Assembly: GCA_020747045.1 (NCBI GenBank)
Contig: JAGTJN010000017.1
Location: 248,001-312,000, forward strand
DNA length: 64,000 nt
Origin: Phaeosphaeria sp. MPI-PUGE-AT-0046c
Taxonomy: Eukaryota > Ascomycota > Dothideomycetes > Pleosporales > Phaeosphaeriaceae
Direction of reading: 5' to 3'
The notes beneath the pieces are model-generated. The model was not told the DNA's origin and did not search any database. It saw only the letters and a program-made list of their open reading frames with translations. The translations under genes were made by a program, and so were the position numbers. Positions 29,350 through 41,441 of this stretch are shown piece by piece (position 1 is the stretch's first letter; every line of letters begins with the position of its first letter).

Positions 29350-30802
29350 CTACACTCTTGCCCTCAGCGGCCGCTTCTTAAAATACATCGCTCCACCGGT
29401 ATACAGCCCAGCCCCTAAAGTCAACAGCGCAGCATACGTAGCAAACCCAGTCACATATCTCGGTGCATCTCTGTCTGGCCAAATATAGCTATTATATACC
29501 TGCGCCAAGTTCCCCAACGCACTCATCCATGCCAGCGCAATGCTTCTCACCTCAGGCTCCACGGCCCCCATCATCGTCGTGCTGAATGCCAGTGCTAGCG
29601 GAACCGTACAGTACAGTCCCATGTTGAGGAAACAAAGCAATACGTAACGCGCAGTCAAATTCGTCACGGCTGCTGTGACGGCTGAAAAGATTGCGCCGAG
29701 GAGCATTGCGCCAGCCAGGTAGTAGCCGCGTCTAGATGGGTTTCTGTCGCCGAAAATCGACAGTGCGATGGCGGCGGGTATGGCGCAAACGTAGAGCGGG
29801 GCTGTCATGTAGTTTGCAGTCGTGCTCTGGTAGCCTAGACCTTCAACGAGGGTGGGGTAGAAGTAGGCAATTGAGAAAGAGCCGTCAACGGTCATGAAGG
29901 CGACAAAGACGATCCAGTGGGCTGGAGTGGTGAGAGCGTACCAAAGCGCTTTCGTCAATTTAATGCGTTGTTCCTTCTCAATGTTGATGTTCTGGCCGTC
30001 GAGTTCTTGACGTCTGACAGCTAATGTGCGCTCTTCCGGAGCGAATTTAGAGCATGTGGCGGGATAGTCGAGGAGAACGAGGGGCGCAAGCAAGGCACAT
30101 ACACATGTGATTACTCCTTCAACAATGAAGAGCCATCTCCATCCCGGTATCCCATGCGCACCATCGAGTCCTGACGTGATGGCGCCAGCGAGAACGCCGC
30201 CGAATGCACTACCTAGGATGCCTGCGAGCCAGAATACCATGAATCGCTTTGTCTGTTCAGACTTCCGATACCACATGCTGAAGATGTGGAACACAGCTGG
30301 TGAGAAACCTGCTTCGAGGGCGCCGAGTGCGAAGCGCAGGCCCCAAAGTTGAGCAGGCGTGCGAATAGCAGCTTTGGCGGCCACCACGATGCCCCAGAGG
30401 AACATGATGGTGGAGATGTAGATGCTGGGACGCACGCGTGCTAGGACCATATTGGAGGGCACGCTAAAAACGATGTAGCTGACCTGGAAGAGGTTGATGG
30501 CGAGGGAGTATTGGGTATCCGAGAGGCTGAGGTCATCTTCCATACCAGCAATTTTAGCATTGCCAATGTTGGAGCGGTCCATATACTGTTGTTCAGTTGT
30601 TAAGTGGTATACTCGAGTACCTATAGTGAGGACTTACAGCGAGCAGGTACAAGAACCATATTGATGGCATAAGATAGAGATCAATTTTCCGTACGAGGTT
30701 CTTTTCCTCCGCAGACTTGGGCAATGTGCTCGCTCCTGAATCAGTTATGGCATCAATCTTCTCCAGGTCATTAAATCGCTCATCTTGGATGTTGGAGCTC
30801 AT
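29350..30802 (-). CDS. MFS permease, DAL5/anion:cation symporter type
   Basis: Two exons (30638-30802, 29350-30585) with a 52-nt intron (GTAAGT to CAACAG) give 466 residues from the Met at 30802 (MSSNIQDERFNDLEK). About 12 membrane spans. Marks of the fungal allantoate/nicotinate/tartrate permease family are RKIDLYLMPSIWFLYLLAY, MDRSNIGNAKIAGME after span 1, SLAINLFQVSYIVFSVPSN, RFALGALEAGFSPAVFHIFSMWYRK type sequence, and GWRWLFIVEGVIT. Substrate cannot be told from sequence; small organic anions are usual for this family. It ends 65 nt after the decayed NmrA-like gene, which runs toward it. An upstream in-frame Met at 30877 would add 25 residues. Confidence 0.9.
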
Positions 30803-31694
30803 CTTCACAATTGTGGTATTTCCTGACGCAAGTTCGCGACGGGGACTGGTATACTGCGCAGAAAAAGTGGGAGGCAATATTACTTATGTTTGCTATTGTG
30901 GGACGCCGTCGGATAGTTTGTACAGGCTAGGGAAATGGGTACCCGAACTAAAACAGGTCATGGAGCTGTCGACAGATCGTCTGAGGATGGTTCGGGCGAT
31001 CATCTTGGCGAGTTCGAACAGCTTGTGCATGTCGCAGTATCGAGGAGTTGAAGACCAAAGTGAAGCCTCGAAGTCCAAAGACAAGAAAACAAATTCTTCT
31101 TGAGAGGATCCCAGAGGGGTATATTGCAGTGAAGCTCGTTGTGATAACGAACAGCGATATGTATCAGAGCATTCGCCAAGGTCGAACAGCTCCGCCAAGT
31201 TGTGGAGGTGGGGCTAAAACTCGGAGCTCGTAATCATTGAAGCACCGCCGGTCCTAGCCAACATATGGGAGAGCCGGGCAGACACGTTTCATTAGTGACA
31301 AGTACCAAACAAGAAAACATTCATAGCAGTGTCTCTGACCTGTAGATAGGCGCAGTACTAGTCATTCATGACGCATAGGATGTAACATGCATGAACGAAG
31401 CTGCGCGCGCATCAGTTGCCAGCATTGAAACGACTACAAAAGTGTGTAACGAGAATAATGTACTCCTCCGTGCCCTGCGCGTTTCGATACTACAGAAAAC
31501 AATTGGTGGATATCGAAGCTGGGAGCACGGCAAAACCTGAAGGAAAGGAAGTGGCGTAATGCGTTGGAGACATCATGCGCCTTGTGGTCCTGGGCCCTAT
31601 ACCCACAAACATCTGTCAACAACGCCTGTAAATTCCAAACCCACCGAATCACGTATCATCGTATCACGCAAATATCAAACCACGTGACATCGAA
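30803..31694. other. Intergenic region, nothing recognised
   Basis: About 0.9 kb of mixed composition between two minus-strand genes. Short open frames only; no domain, RNA gene or repeat recognised. Confidence 0.55.
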
Positions 31695-32854
31695 TCATTT
31701 CTTCAAAGCGGCATCGTACAAGCTGACCAGGACACCAACAACTGCTCCGATTTGCAGGCCATTGTATTTCCCAGGAACGTTGTTCCGCACAACATCGACC
31801 GTGCCCGCAGAGAAGGGACCCCAGCTCAGATCATGTAGTTGAACGTTACCAGGCACACCAGCCAAGGCAGGACTGGCGGTTGGAATGCGATATGCGCTGT
31901 AGGCAAGAATGGCTTTCATGATATTGAAAGTGAGCGGGTCTGCAGGGTATTGGCGGTCCGTAGATTTGCGATTGGTGTTGGAGCGTAGGGTCAAATTGAA
32001 GAAGTAGGAGAAGACCAGGGGGAGCACCCAGCTGGTCAGAGACCAGAGTGTGGCCGGAGCCCACCAATCGCTTGTGAGCAGTGCCAAGAAATCGGGTATG
32101 AAGAGATACTGGCTGTTTGTCCATGTTGAGAAATTTTCGTTGAGGGCAAAGGTCGGCGTGGTCTGGAGGGTATTCCATTGGAGCCCGGCTGCTTCAAGAA
32201 GAAGGATCAGAGTTTGGATTGTGGCGACAGAGCTTGCATTCTCCCGAATAAGCTCGCGGAAGTAGTCGATGTGCGTTTGGTCCCACAGCTCGGACGTCCT
32301 GGCCTTGACAACCTGGAACGACTGATCGGCCACTTCAGCGAGCTGGGCTGGCGAAGCGGGAATGTCTACTTGGGCCAAGACGTCAGATACACGACGAGAT
32401 ACTGCGCGGGGTGTGCGCGCAATGAGTGCGGTTGGGGCGCTGCTTGCCCCAGCACTTGCATCAGGCGTTGGCTCTTCACTGCGAGGTACAAATCAGTATG
32501 CGCGCATGGGTGTGCGGGAACTGAACGTACGATGGAGCTTTGATCAGGGTTCGACGACGCGTCTTGGTCACAGTCATGGCCTCAGGGGAGGCGCGCTCGC
32601 GCTTGATGGGTGAGCCAGTGCGCCCATAGTAATCGCGGAATTCAGGATGTTTGGCATATGAGGTCTCGTTGGAATTGAGATGGTTCTCTATCAACTCGAC
32701 CAAGTCATCTTTCAGATAGCCATCCGCCCTACATTGCACGAGTCAGCCAGGCTCATTGCGCATGCCATTTCTGTCCATACTCAGGCAGGCCGGCCTTTTG
32801 CGCGAGCTCCTGTAGCTCGCCTTTACGCTTGCGCTGCAACCATGAATGAGACAT
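31695..32854 (-). CDS. SAP-domain protein with C-terminal membrane segments
   Basis: Three exons (32781-32854, 32531-32728, 31695-32478), both introns 52 nt (GTATGG to TGTAG; GTACGT to CGCAG), give 351 residues. The first 45 residues form a SAP-type helix-loop-helix (KRKGELQELAQKAGLPEADG then YLKDDLVELIENHL), a fold that usually binds AT-rich DNA. A basic linker (RRRTLIKAP) and a helical region follow. Later segments are hydrophobic: PATLWSLTSWVLPLVFSYFF at about 235-255, MKAILAYSAYRI and GLQIGAVVGVLVSLYDAAL near the end. SAP plus membrane spans would suit a protein tying chromatin to the nuclear envelope, but that is inference. The intron reading is supported because it rebuilds an uninterrupted SAP motif. 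Confidence 0.8.
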
Positions 32855-33421
32855 GGTTGTCAATATCAGTAAGATCGCGTGACGAATGCGACCAGAACAA
32901 TGTCGTTCCCAAAGACAGCAAGTGTGGTGGTGGGTGGTGCGCTGGGATGATGATGTGTTGATACTCGAGGGCGCGTAGCATGTAAACAAGAACGTCAAGA
33001 GGCTGGGGATCACGTGGGGGTTCCAGAGCTGGCAAGGCCGCTAGGCTACATCAAGACGCTGCCGGCCATTGCATACCACACCAGCGGCTACGATGACTTG
33101 ACTGTGAATGCGTGTATGCATGACACACGCGACTGCAGAACACCAGGCGGCTGTATTTTGCGATGGTGCTCAATCAACGAGGTGTGTGGCGGGGTTATGG
33201 TGCAGGGCGTCCTCTGGCCCTTGTGCTGGCGATCACCTTGACCGCAGCGGCGTCGGCATCCGGGCTTGGCCGAAATTTTGAGAATACAAGCTGTGGATGC
33301 ACAGACAGCGTCACCGTCACTCATTGCTGCATCCTCCATCCTACGCTCTTCTTGACCCTTTCTGCACCCGCTCTGTTGCCTGCTGCGCTTACTGTTGTAG
33401 TCACGCCATCTTTATACGCTC
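32855..33421. promoter_or_regulatory. Divergent promoter region
   Basis: About 570 nt between the SAP-domain gene (minus) and the mitochondrial carrier gene (plus). Open frames here are short and without recognisable content. No specific site is claimed. Confidence 0.5.
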
Positions 33422-34756
33422 ATGGTACTTGCCCGAGTGGCCAACTTGTTCACCAACGGAGGCTCCATACCCAATCTGGTCCAGGACGACTGGGGAAACG
33501 ATGCCAGCACAATGCAAAAGGTGGGATCGCGCGCGACGGATGCAGTGGGTGCCGTCCTGGAGGACGAGATAGACGATGAGGCAGCGCGGCCGCAATATTT
33601 GCATGTGAGGATGCCTCACCAGTACAAGCAAAACGGGCATGAGTTGACAACAGGCAGGCCATGCTGGCAGGAGGCATTGGAGGTACCACGGGCGACATGC
33701 TGATGCATTCGCTTGACACAGTGAAAACGCGCCAGCAGGGTGATCCGCACATGCCACCCAAGTACACGTCCATGGGAAACACGTACTACACCATCTGGCG
33801 CCAGGAAGGCTTCCGGAAAGGCTTATATGGCGGTGTGCAGCCTGCCTTCTTGGGGTCCTTTGCTGGCACAGTGTGTTTCTTTGGGGCATACGAGTGGAGC
33901 AAGCGGACCATGATAGACTATGGCATTGCGCCCTCTGTGTCATATTTCACTGCAGGTACTGCCTTCTTCTTGCACGTTTCAGGCACAGCAAGCTCGCTAA
34001 CACTTCGCAGGATTATTCGCCGATCTCGCTGCAGCTCCTGCCTATGTGCCGTCCGAGGTGCTGAAGACACGATTGCAACTGCAGGGTCGATACAACAACC
34101 CCTACTTCAATTCGGGATACAACTACCGCAGCACCATTCACGCAGCGCGGACGATTGCCAGAGTCGAAGGCTACTCCGCTCTTTTCCATGGTTACAAGGC
34201 TACCCTTTGGCGTGACCTGCCCTTCTCTGCATTACAATTCGCTTTTTACGAAGAGCTTCGCGACCGTGCGAAACGTTCTACGGGCTCCAACAACATCGGC
34301 CTGCCCTTCGAGATAGCGACTGCAGCAAGTGCAGGAGGCATGGCAGGAGTCATCACCACTCCACTCGATGTTGTCAAGACACGCATACAAACGCAGCAAA
34401 ATGACATGCCCTCCAGCTCGAGTAAGGTGTCGACCTCGTCACCATCGCCCACGGCCTCCACGAAACATTCAACGCCGTCCAAGGCTAGCAAACCTCTCTC
34501 CTCGCACTCACGACCAATATCCACATCCTCACCCTCAACGACACTGAAAGCCCATGGCGCTGCCACACTTGACACTTCCTCTGTCATGACAGGGTTGAAA
34601 ATCATCTACAAAACGGAGGGCATAGCAGGCTGGTTTCGGGGCGTAGGCCCACGAGCTGTCTGGACGAGCGTGCAGTCAGGAACCATGCTGGTGTTGTACC
34701 AAACTCTGTTGAGATATTTCGAGCAACATCCGCTCGTCAACGTGGATGACGTGTAA
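33422..34756 (+). CDS. MME1: Mitochondrial carrier, Mme1-like (magnesium exporter family)
   Basis: Three exons (33422-33604, 33658-33955, 34011-34756) with 53- and 55-nt introns give 408 residues. Three carrier repeats are visible, each with a Px[D/E]xx[K/R]-type signature: MHSLDTVKTRQQGDP, VPSEVLKTRLQLQGRYNNP and TPLDVVKTRIQTQQ. Sequence such as GGTTGDMLMHSLDTVKTR, FHGYKATLWRDLPFSALQFA and RGVGPRAVWTSVQSGTMLVL closely follows yeast YMR166C (Mme1), an inner-membrane carrier reported to export magnesium. A Ser/Thr-rich insertion of about 60 residues (PSSSSKVSTSSPSPTAS and onward) sits in the third repeat loop after Q-N-D-M. The N-terminal 60 residues precede the first repeat and include an acidic stretch. 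Confidence 0.92.
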
Positions 34757-35039
34757 TACTATTGTACGATTACATTATGACTTGTGCATAGAAGCATTAG
34801 TGGCGTTTGGGAAGCGACTAATAGACTAGACTATTTGTGAATATCAAGAACTTGACTCTTCAGGTGACGCGCCGTGTACCTAAAAACTTGAAGCTGGGTT
34901 CTACTTACGCATCTGCAAGTTACAGTAGTGTAGTCGCACAGGACATACAGACAAGCTTCCGGTGAGTGGGTCTCATGACTAATGCCACCTCCCCTACGGC
35001 TTGGTAACGGCACCGGTACTTTCAAGTTGACTTCCACCA

Positions 35040-35814
35040 ATCTTTAAAAGGAAACCGGTCCAGCATGAGATCAAAGTAATCGACAAAGGCGCTTTCGACA
35101 AGGAAATGGCCACCAACTCACAATCAAGTAGTCGATGGGATGGCTTCCGACATCTTGTCGGTCCTTCTTCGTACCATTACCATGGCGTCCTGTCTGCGAG
35201 ATAATGAGTATTGGAAAAGAACATGACCAGAAAGAGCAAGGAGAGACCTCGTGACGCCCAGGTATCGACGCATGGGCAAAGCAAGGGGTAGCGGGTCGCG
35301 CAGTAGTTCTAGACGGCTATAACTGGGCACAGCCATACAAACCCTTCACCACATATGGCATCACGGTGTCAGGCCTCGGAGCATGCGCCAAAGCTCAAAA
35401 TGTAAAGTTCCAAATCGGCGACATCTTGCTCATTCGTAAGGGCTGGGTCGCCACATAACTTCCCCTCAGCATTGAAGAGAAAGAACGCCGAGCGAGGTGA
35501 GATATGGTGGAGTACGCTTACGCTGGTGTCGAGGCTTCAGAAGAAATTCGGGGTTTTCTTCACGATACATACTCCGCCGCTGCGGCGGGCGATGATAACG
35601 CGAATTTCGAAACGTGGCTACCCAGGGGTCTGGAACGGAGTCTGTCTACTAGCATGCTACCATTGTTGGAATGCCCATCGAGGAGTTGTGAGATTTTGAG
35701 ACCCTGAGCGCGAGGTGTGGGGGGAAGGGAAGGTGGAACTTTTTATCGATAAATGCGCCGGGCAATGTTCGAGGAGAGGTGCGAAGTCCACCTCATGCTT
35801 TGTCATTGTTTTGA
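35040..35814 (+). pseudogene. Decayed cyclase-family (PF04199-like) hydrolase gene
   Basis: Ordered pieces of a fungal cyclase/kynurenine-formamidase-like protein appear in shifting plus frames. They are MATNSQSSSRWDGFRHLVG at 35106, followed soon by two stops; GIDAWAKQGVAGRAVVLDGY near 35256; FTTYGITVSGLGACAKAQN, FQIGDILLIRKGWVAT and then a stop near 35457; EEKERRARGEIWW; YAGVEASEEIRGFLHDTYSA AAAGDD; LPLLG-like MPIEELxDFETLSARCG near 35670; and APGNVRGEVRSPPHALSLF with a stop at 35814. The SQWDGxxH, GDILLIRxGW and GxGxxxxAxxxDxxxFExW order is that of the family. Several frameshifts and stops make it nonfunctional. Confidence 0.72.
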
Positions 35815-36748
35815 GGTAGGTTGGAAGGATGTTAATCATGTTGGTGGATTGGTGGATGATACTATGATTCATGTCGACCGCAGGGCGCTTCTAGGAAACA
35901 TTCACGGCATCTCTAGGTACTGGTATGAACTACATCGTATGTCGGACACGTAGACTTAAGCCATCGTATTCAATTGCGGAACCCAACATTTTTACGCCTC
36001 ATTGTAAACTCTGTCATGTACACCACTGCATACCCAATGGTGAGGACAATCGCCCACGAGACCTGATTACTGGGAATTTACGATAACAGTAGAATGGTTG
36101 CACAGTAGCGACTAGCAACTTGTACTGTTGTTGTTGGCATACCTCCAATAATGACATCTGATGGTACTGAAACTTGTAGATGTGATAAGAGGTTAGTCTC
36201 GGATTGGCTGGGTAGTACAACATCGGCAGGCGCGACCGTGCGAGTTAGGCTAGCAAAGTAGAGTTGTAGCACGTTTGACAACATCACGAAGCATCCTACA
36301 AATATTTGCTTGCGTTTGTCTTACTTGTTTGCATTCGCATGGCGCTTTCCATATATATATGCACTTCCCTCCCAAAAAAAGGTCCCGAAATCCCTCCGTG
36401 GAAACAAAATATTATCCATCATCACACACGTCTTCACTGAGTCAAAAGCAGAGAAACCAAGTACCCTCCTCCCCTCGCCCTTGCTTCGAACACTTAATCT
36501 GATATGTGTCGCAAAACAGCCTACACACCATACAAGTCAAACATCAAAGATGACCGCTCTCAAGACCATGTCCCTTGTCAACCAGCAAGGACCGATCAAT
36601 CGCGATAAGAGATAGGTGTGCAGTGAGTGTGGGAGGGAGAATAACGTTGGAGAGGCGTGTGAACGTGGCAATGAGAGCGGATAGATATGTGAGAGAAAAG
36701 ATGGGGAAGGGACATAAGATGTTCAGATCGTTTGAATTCATATCCATG
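35815..36748. other. Intergenic region, nothing recognised
   Basis: About 0.9 kb. It has a CT-rich, T-rich stretch near 36340-36480 and short open frames only. No gene supported. Confidence 0.5.
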
Positions 36749-38153
36749 TCATGTCTTAGGTCTATTGATGCTTTGCGCGTCCCTGTCTTCCACTACCACA
36801 TGGACCTCTCGCTCCAACATCACACCCTCATATTCATCTCTATCTATCAAGCTCGATGTGCTTGTGTGTTCATCTTGTCGACTTCCGTGTGTCACGACTC
36901 TACGTTCTTCTGATATAGCCCTGCCTTTCCTCTTATCATTCGATCCTTTCGAGGTAATGGTCGTCGTGAACTTTCCTGATCCTGAAGGGACGAGCTTCAG
37001 GACGTTGTCGCTCAAGGTATGGCGGCTGCTGCTTTTTCGAGTAGTGGTAAGCTCGGATGCTTGGATTTCTGGATATAGGATGCCGCTGCCTCCAACGCCG
37101 AGGATGCGCTTGACGCGAGGTAGACTCGCGGTTATGAGAGATAGACTTGTGACGGCGCTGAAACTTGTTAGACTCATGGTAGCAGAGGCCAGAGCTTGGT
37201 ATATACTTACTGGCTTAGGACAGCAAAGTTGATCATCGTACCTGTCCAGATCAGTACAGAAGTAGAAGGCAAGGCCGCCACCTACCAGCGAGATCCTTCG
37301 AGGGAAACGCCCTAGTCACAGCCCAGATCTGGCCACCAGCGACTACAGAAACTCTGTCTAGGTTAGTATGAGCCATGTCGGACATCCCCATACGTACAAT
37401 ACACGAGAGCCGAACAATACCATGGCTGCTAGCCGCTTTTCTTTGTCTAGCGACAGCGAGACCAGTGTTGGAAACAACCACATGGCAAGTATCAAATCGG
37501 TGACTGCATTCAACGCTATGCTTGCAATCAAAGGTCCCTTACTGCCACAATGTAGCGACCCAGGACCCGATCTAGTTGGCGGTATTCCACATCGGAACGA
37601 CATGACGAATAAGGCGAATACGCTCCAGGATCCCAGCATGGCGAAGAGTATCGCTCTCGACCTGCAAGATTGAGGCGCTACACGTTCCATAAGACATGCC
37701 GACGATAGCTTCGCGAAGCCTAGGGTTGCAACCTCAAGCAGCTGTGCCGCCAAAAGAGCCTACAGATCTTGGTCAGAATACCGCAAACACATTTGGTATG
37801 TGAACTGACTTTGGAGAATATAACGCCATCTTCCAGGCCAATTTCTGTAGAGCCTCCCTGAAGACCAGTATTTATCGTGTACTGCCAACCCACGACAGTG
37901 CCAATATAAGTGACCTGGAGTACTTTAGTGTTTGTTTCGGGAAATCAGACGAGCCTCATCGACCTACCGTGCCAGCAAGAGCTGCTGCATCGTCTGAACC
38001 AAACTTTGTCTTATGGACGATGACGCCTCTTATGAATCGGGCCAGAGTGACACCGAGGGTAATGACCATCCACGAATACAGAGAGACGACAACAAAGCCT
38101 CCTGCCGTGGATTTCGCGTATCGAATTCCATCGTCTCTCCTGACTGGCGTCAT
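36749..38153 (-). CDS. Fungal rhodopsin-domain integral membrane protein (PTH11-like/PF20684 type)
   Basis: Six exons (37968-38153, 37810-37914, 37398-37759, 37286-37353, 37211-37241, 36749-37157) with introns of 44-53 nt give 386 residues. The fifth exon is only 31 nt. About seven membrane spans are seen, starting with TAGGFVVVSLYSWMVITLGV. Family marks are KTKFGSDDAAALAGTVTYIG after span 2 (the usual GxDDxx...), the QLLEVATLGFAKLSSACLMER segment, ALNAVTDLILAMWLFPTLVS, and SLSLITASLPRVKRILGVGG followed by a hydrophilic tail of about 110 residues. Such proteins are often receptor-like surface proteins in plant-associated fungi; no ligand can be named. A decayed relative lies at 42699-43511. 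Confidence 0.87.
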
Positions 38154-39154
38154 GTGGGTTGACTGATGCTAGTCGCGATGTCAAGCTCCAGTGTTGTGGG
38201 TCTGGAGTCTGCTGTGGAGAATCGTCTCGACTTTCTACGGCCCCACCAGCTTTGTGTCGTCCGAGTCCAACTCACCGCCCGTGCGTGATAACGATCCCTC
38301 GGGTCAGAGGATCAGCCAACAGTGGCCCCATGCATCGGCGCTTCAGCCTCGATTATGCAGGGCGGTGCTTTTTGCGGCACAGGACTTTGATCTTCGCCAC
38401 AATCTGAAGGCCACTTGACGATCTGCAACAACTTTGAGCAAGTGCCTTTGAAGTTCAAATACCCATATGGTGTTCATTCAGTCCAGTAACTTGATATCGA
38501 ACTTCGTCAATTTTTCCGGCTCCAACGAGACTACTCTTTCCACAGGCGACCTACTCGTAGTAGCAACCTTCAGCTGGGGCAACCCTTCCTCGAGCCCTCT
38601 TCGCTTGAGAATGCCAACGACGGAGCGCGGCCCAATGATATCCGGTTTCCGACCCGCATCCGCGCTCGTGTGCTAGGCGATAATCAGCTAAGGCGCCGCG
38701 CATCTGTGCGGGAACCATGCGGGCGGCACGGAATCTAAGAAGCCTATTTGCTGGGTCCAGAAGGCTTGCATCTCGTCTACGCAGCTTCTTGTTCATCTGA
38801 TCCCTATCCGACATAGTCGTTTCATATAATCCTGACAGTCGCCGCGTCAAAGCACAGTCTTAACTTATCGTGGACAAGCTCATGCGAGTTCGAGAAAATA
38901 ATACCGAAGGGGAGCTCGGGTCGGGTCGAGTCACGTCTCGTATGTGATCAAATGCCGCGAGCCCTGTTCACTTGGCTGTCGGGTCATGCAAGCTGGACAA
39001 GTGGTCGCCAATCAATTTCCCAGCTGATGTTGCACCGCTTCCAGACGTTTATTCTCCCTTTCTCTTCACAAGCGCGGGGTTGCAAATTATCGAAGACTCT
39101 TCCACGAAAGTTTCTTTGTGGCACTGTGCCTTTCAATTGGAAGCCTATCCAATC
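38154..39154. promoter_or_regulatory. Divergent promoter region
   Basis: About 1 kb between the rhodopsin-domain gene (minus) and the permease gene (plus). Open frames of up to about 100 codons lack recognisable content. The permease frame can be extended upstream to 38972, but that extension has no transporter features. Confidence 0.5.
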
Positions 39155-40948
39155 ATGGCCGGGATCAGCGAATACAAGATGACGGATATGGATGTCGTGG
39201 AGCAGGGCACCAGAGGCGAGAAGCCCAACTCCCTGACGCCAGAACTGCAGACTGCGAACCGACAGCAGGCGCGCGGTCTTGAAGTATGAACCTCCAGGGA
39301 CCCCCAATTTATGCTTACGCAGCTAATCGCAACCCAAGCGCTACATAAACTTGGCGGCAGTGGTAAACTTCGCTGTTATTATTCTAGCTTCATGGGAATC
39401 GTTCGCAGTCACTTTCCAATTCGCGCTCACCAATGGCGGTCCAGCGTCGATCTTCTATGGCGCTCTGCTTGCTGGTGTAGGGGCCTGCGCTGTTGGGTTC
39501 TCGCTGGCTGAATTAGCTTCTATGTATGTGCTCCTTCCTCAAGCATCACAATGCTAATCCGTCTCCTTGTGCAGCGACCCCACGGTTGGAGCGCAGTATC
39601 GCTGGTCAGCCAATCTTGCGCCGGCTGCCCCGAGATTTTGGGGACTACTGCAAGGTTTGTGAAGGTTGAGTATTGATTGTACAAGGCTGACTATGGGACA
39701 GGATGGATTACCACGGCTGCATGGTGTTTTGCATGCAGCGGACCACCCTCTATCCTTGCTAACATGATCACCTCTTTGGCAGTGTTCAACAACGAGAACT
39801 ATGTTCCTGAACGATGGCACACGAGTCTTATTATGATTGCGGTCATGGTGGTGCCCTTCACCTTTAACCTGTGGTTTCGGAAAGTAATCGACGCGTTCGA
39901 GATGATTGGAGGTCTTCTCCACGTTGGCCTGTTCATTGTCTTCATCATCGTTCTCATCGTATTCGGACCTCGGAACAACCCTGATTTCGTTTTCAAGACT
40001 TTGACTTGGGAAGAGTCTGGTTGGAACAGCCCGGGTGTGTCTTGGGGACTTGGCCTGCTCAGCATGACATTTTCCGTCACTGGCGCTGACAGTGTCCTTC
40101 ATATGTGTAAGTTGAGGTGATGAATTATTAAACAAGGCTAACTTTACCCAGGTGATGAGGTGAAGAAGGTGCGCACCCGCGTTCCAAGGAGCATTATGGC
40201 CACTTGCGTCGTAAACTCCATCCTGCTTATCACTTTCGCTACCATCCTCCTGTTTTACATGGGTCCTTTGGATGATGAGATCCTCTCTTCGCCTCTACCA
40301 ATTCTCTGGGTCATATACAGCATCACGGGCTCGAAAGTTGCCGCCAATGTGCTGATTTCGCTCGTCGCCATCGTCATCTTCCTCGCTTTGTTCAACATCT
40401 TCGCCTCGGTCTCTCGCTTGATCTGGGTGTTCGCGAGAGACAACGGACTACCATTCTCCAATTTTTTTGCATATGTAAGTCATCCACCAACCATGACCAA
40501 CGCCTCTGACACTTTCTTGAAGGTACACCCAACGCTTCACCTCCCACTCAATGCCCTGCTTTTGATTGGCACTATCGTCACGTGTTTGTCCCTCATTTAT
40601 ATCGCTAGCGCTACAGCCTTCAATGCGCTCATCTCATTGCAAGCCTTGGCTTTGCACGTCTCGTACTTCTTCCCCATTCTGTTCATCTTGCTTCGAAAGC
40701 TACGCGGCCCTGCTCCTCCATACGGGCCGTTCACGATGGGCGCCATCGGCATTCCCGTCAACATGTTCGCGTTGTGCTACTTGGTATACGTCGTGCTGTG
40801 GATGCCTTTCCCGCAAGTCTTGCCTGTCACGAGGGACAACATGAACTACTCCGGGCCGATTTTTGGTGCCGTTGTGCTGGGTGCCTTAGGCCATTGGTTC
40901 ATCCGTGGTCGCAAGACGTTCCAGATGCCTGTCAAAAGATACGAATAA
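39155..40948 (+). CDS. APC-superfamily permease, GABA/choline type
   Basis: Six exons (39155-39283, 39339-39523, 39575-39654, 39702-40106, 40152-40474, 40523-40948) with introns of 45-55 nt give 515 residues. The last intron is a 48-nt in-frame one (GTAAGT to TGAAG). Starting at the second Met (39179, MTDMDVVEQ) would remove eight residues. About 12 spans are predicted. Marks of the fungal amino-acid/choline transporter family are YINLAAVVNFAVIILASWES, SLAELASIDPTVGAQYRWSA, GWITTAAW, FNLWFRKVIDAFEMIGG, GADSVLHMCDEVKKVRTRVP, RLIWVFARDNGLPFS, and YFFPILFILLRKLRGP with YGPFTMG. Such proteins import amino acids, GABA or choline at the plasma membrane; the substrate is not decidable. Confidence 0.92.
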
Positions 40949-41441
40949 AGCAAGATCAGGATGTCGGCTTACAGGTCAATCTACGAGGGGAAGGATGGGG
41001 TAAAGTACAAAGACGAGGGACGGACAGGGGCTGCGTGTGGCTAGATATCTTCACGGAACATACGTCGTAAATATTGAACAACATTGCACTTGAATCATGC
41101 ATACATGCATGGCACAGGCACAATTGAATGTTCGCATTGGCTGAGATCTGGTGTTTTGCTACATTGAGAAAGAGAAGGGTTCGTTGCAGCTCTATGTCCC
41201 CACTCGGTAGAGGCGTTGCTGCAACCCTTACAACTAAGGACCAACTTGGCTCTTTGCTGCGACAAGCGCCGCTGACGTCAGCCATCATCGCCACCCAAAC
41301 AATAGCTGTGTTGGGACTAGGTCAATAGCATATGATATAACTTCTTCACAAGCGGTGCCAAAGATATCTGTTGCATCTGTGTCTCACACAATTTATCGCC
41401 ATCTTGAGCGCAAAACCCTCGCGATTCATCCAAGTTGCATA
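40949..41441. other. Intergenic region
   Basis: Between the permease stop and the LURP-one-related start. Nothing recognised. Confidence 0.5.

Noticed and set aside
33401..33943. 180-codon minus-strand frame opposite the mitochondrial carrier
   Set aside because: Antisense shadow of a gene with clear carrier signatures.
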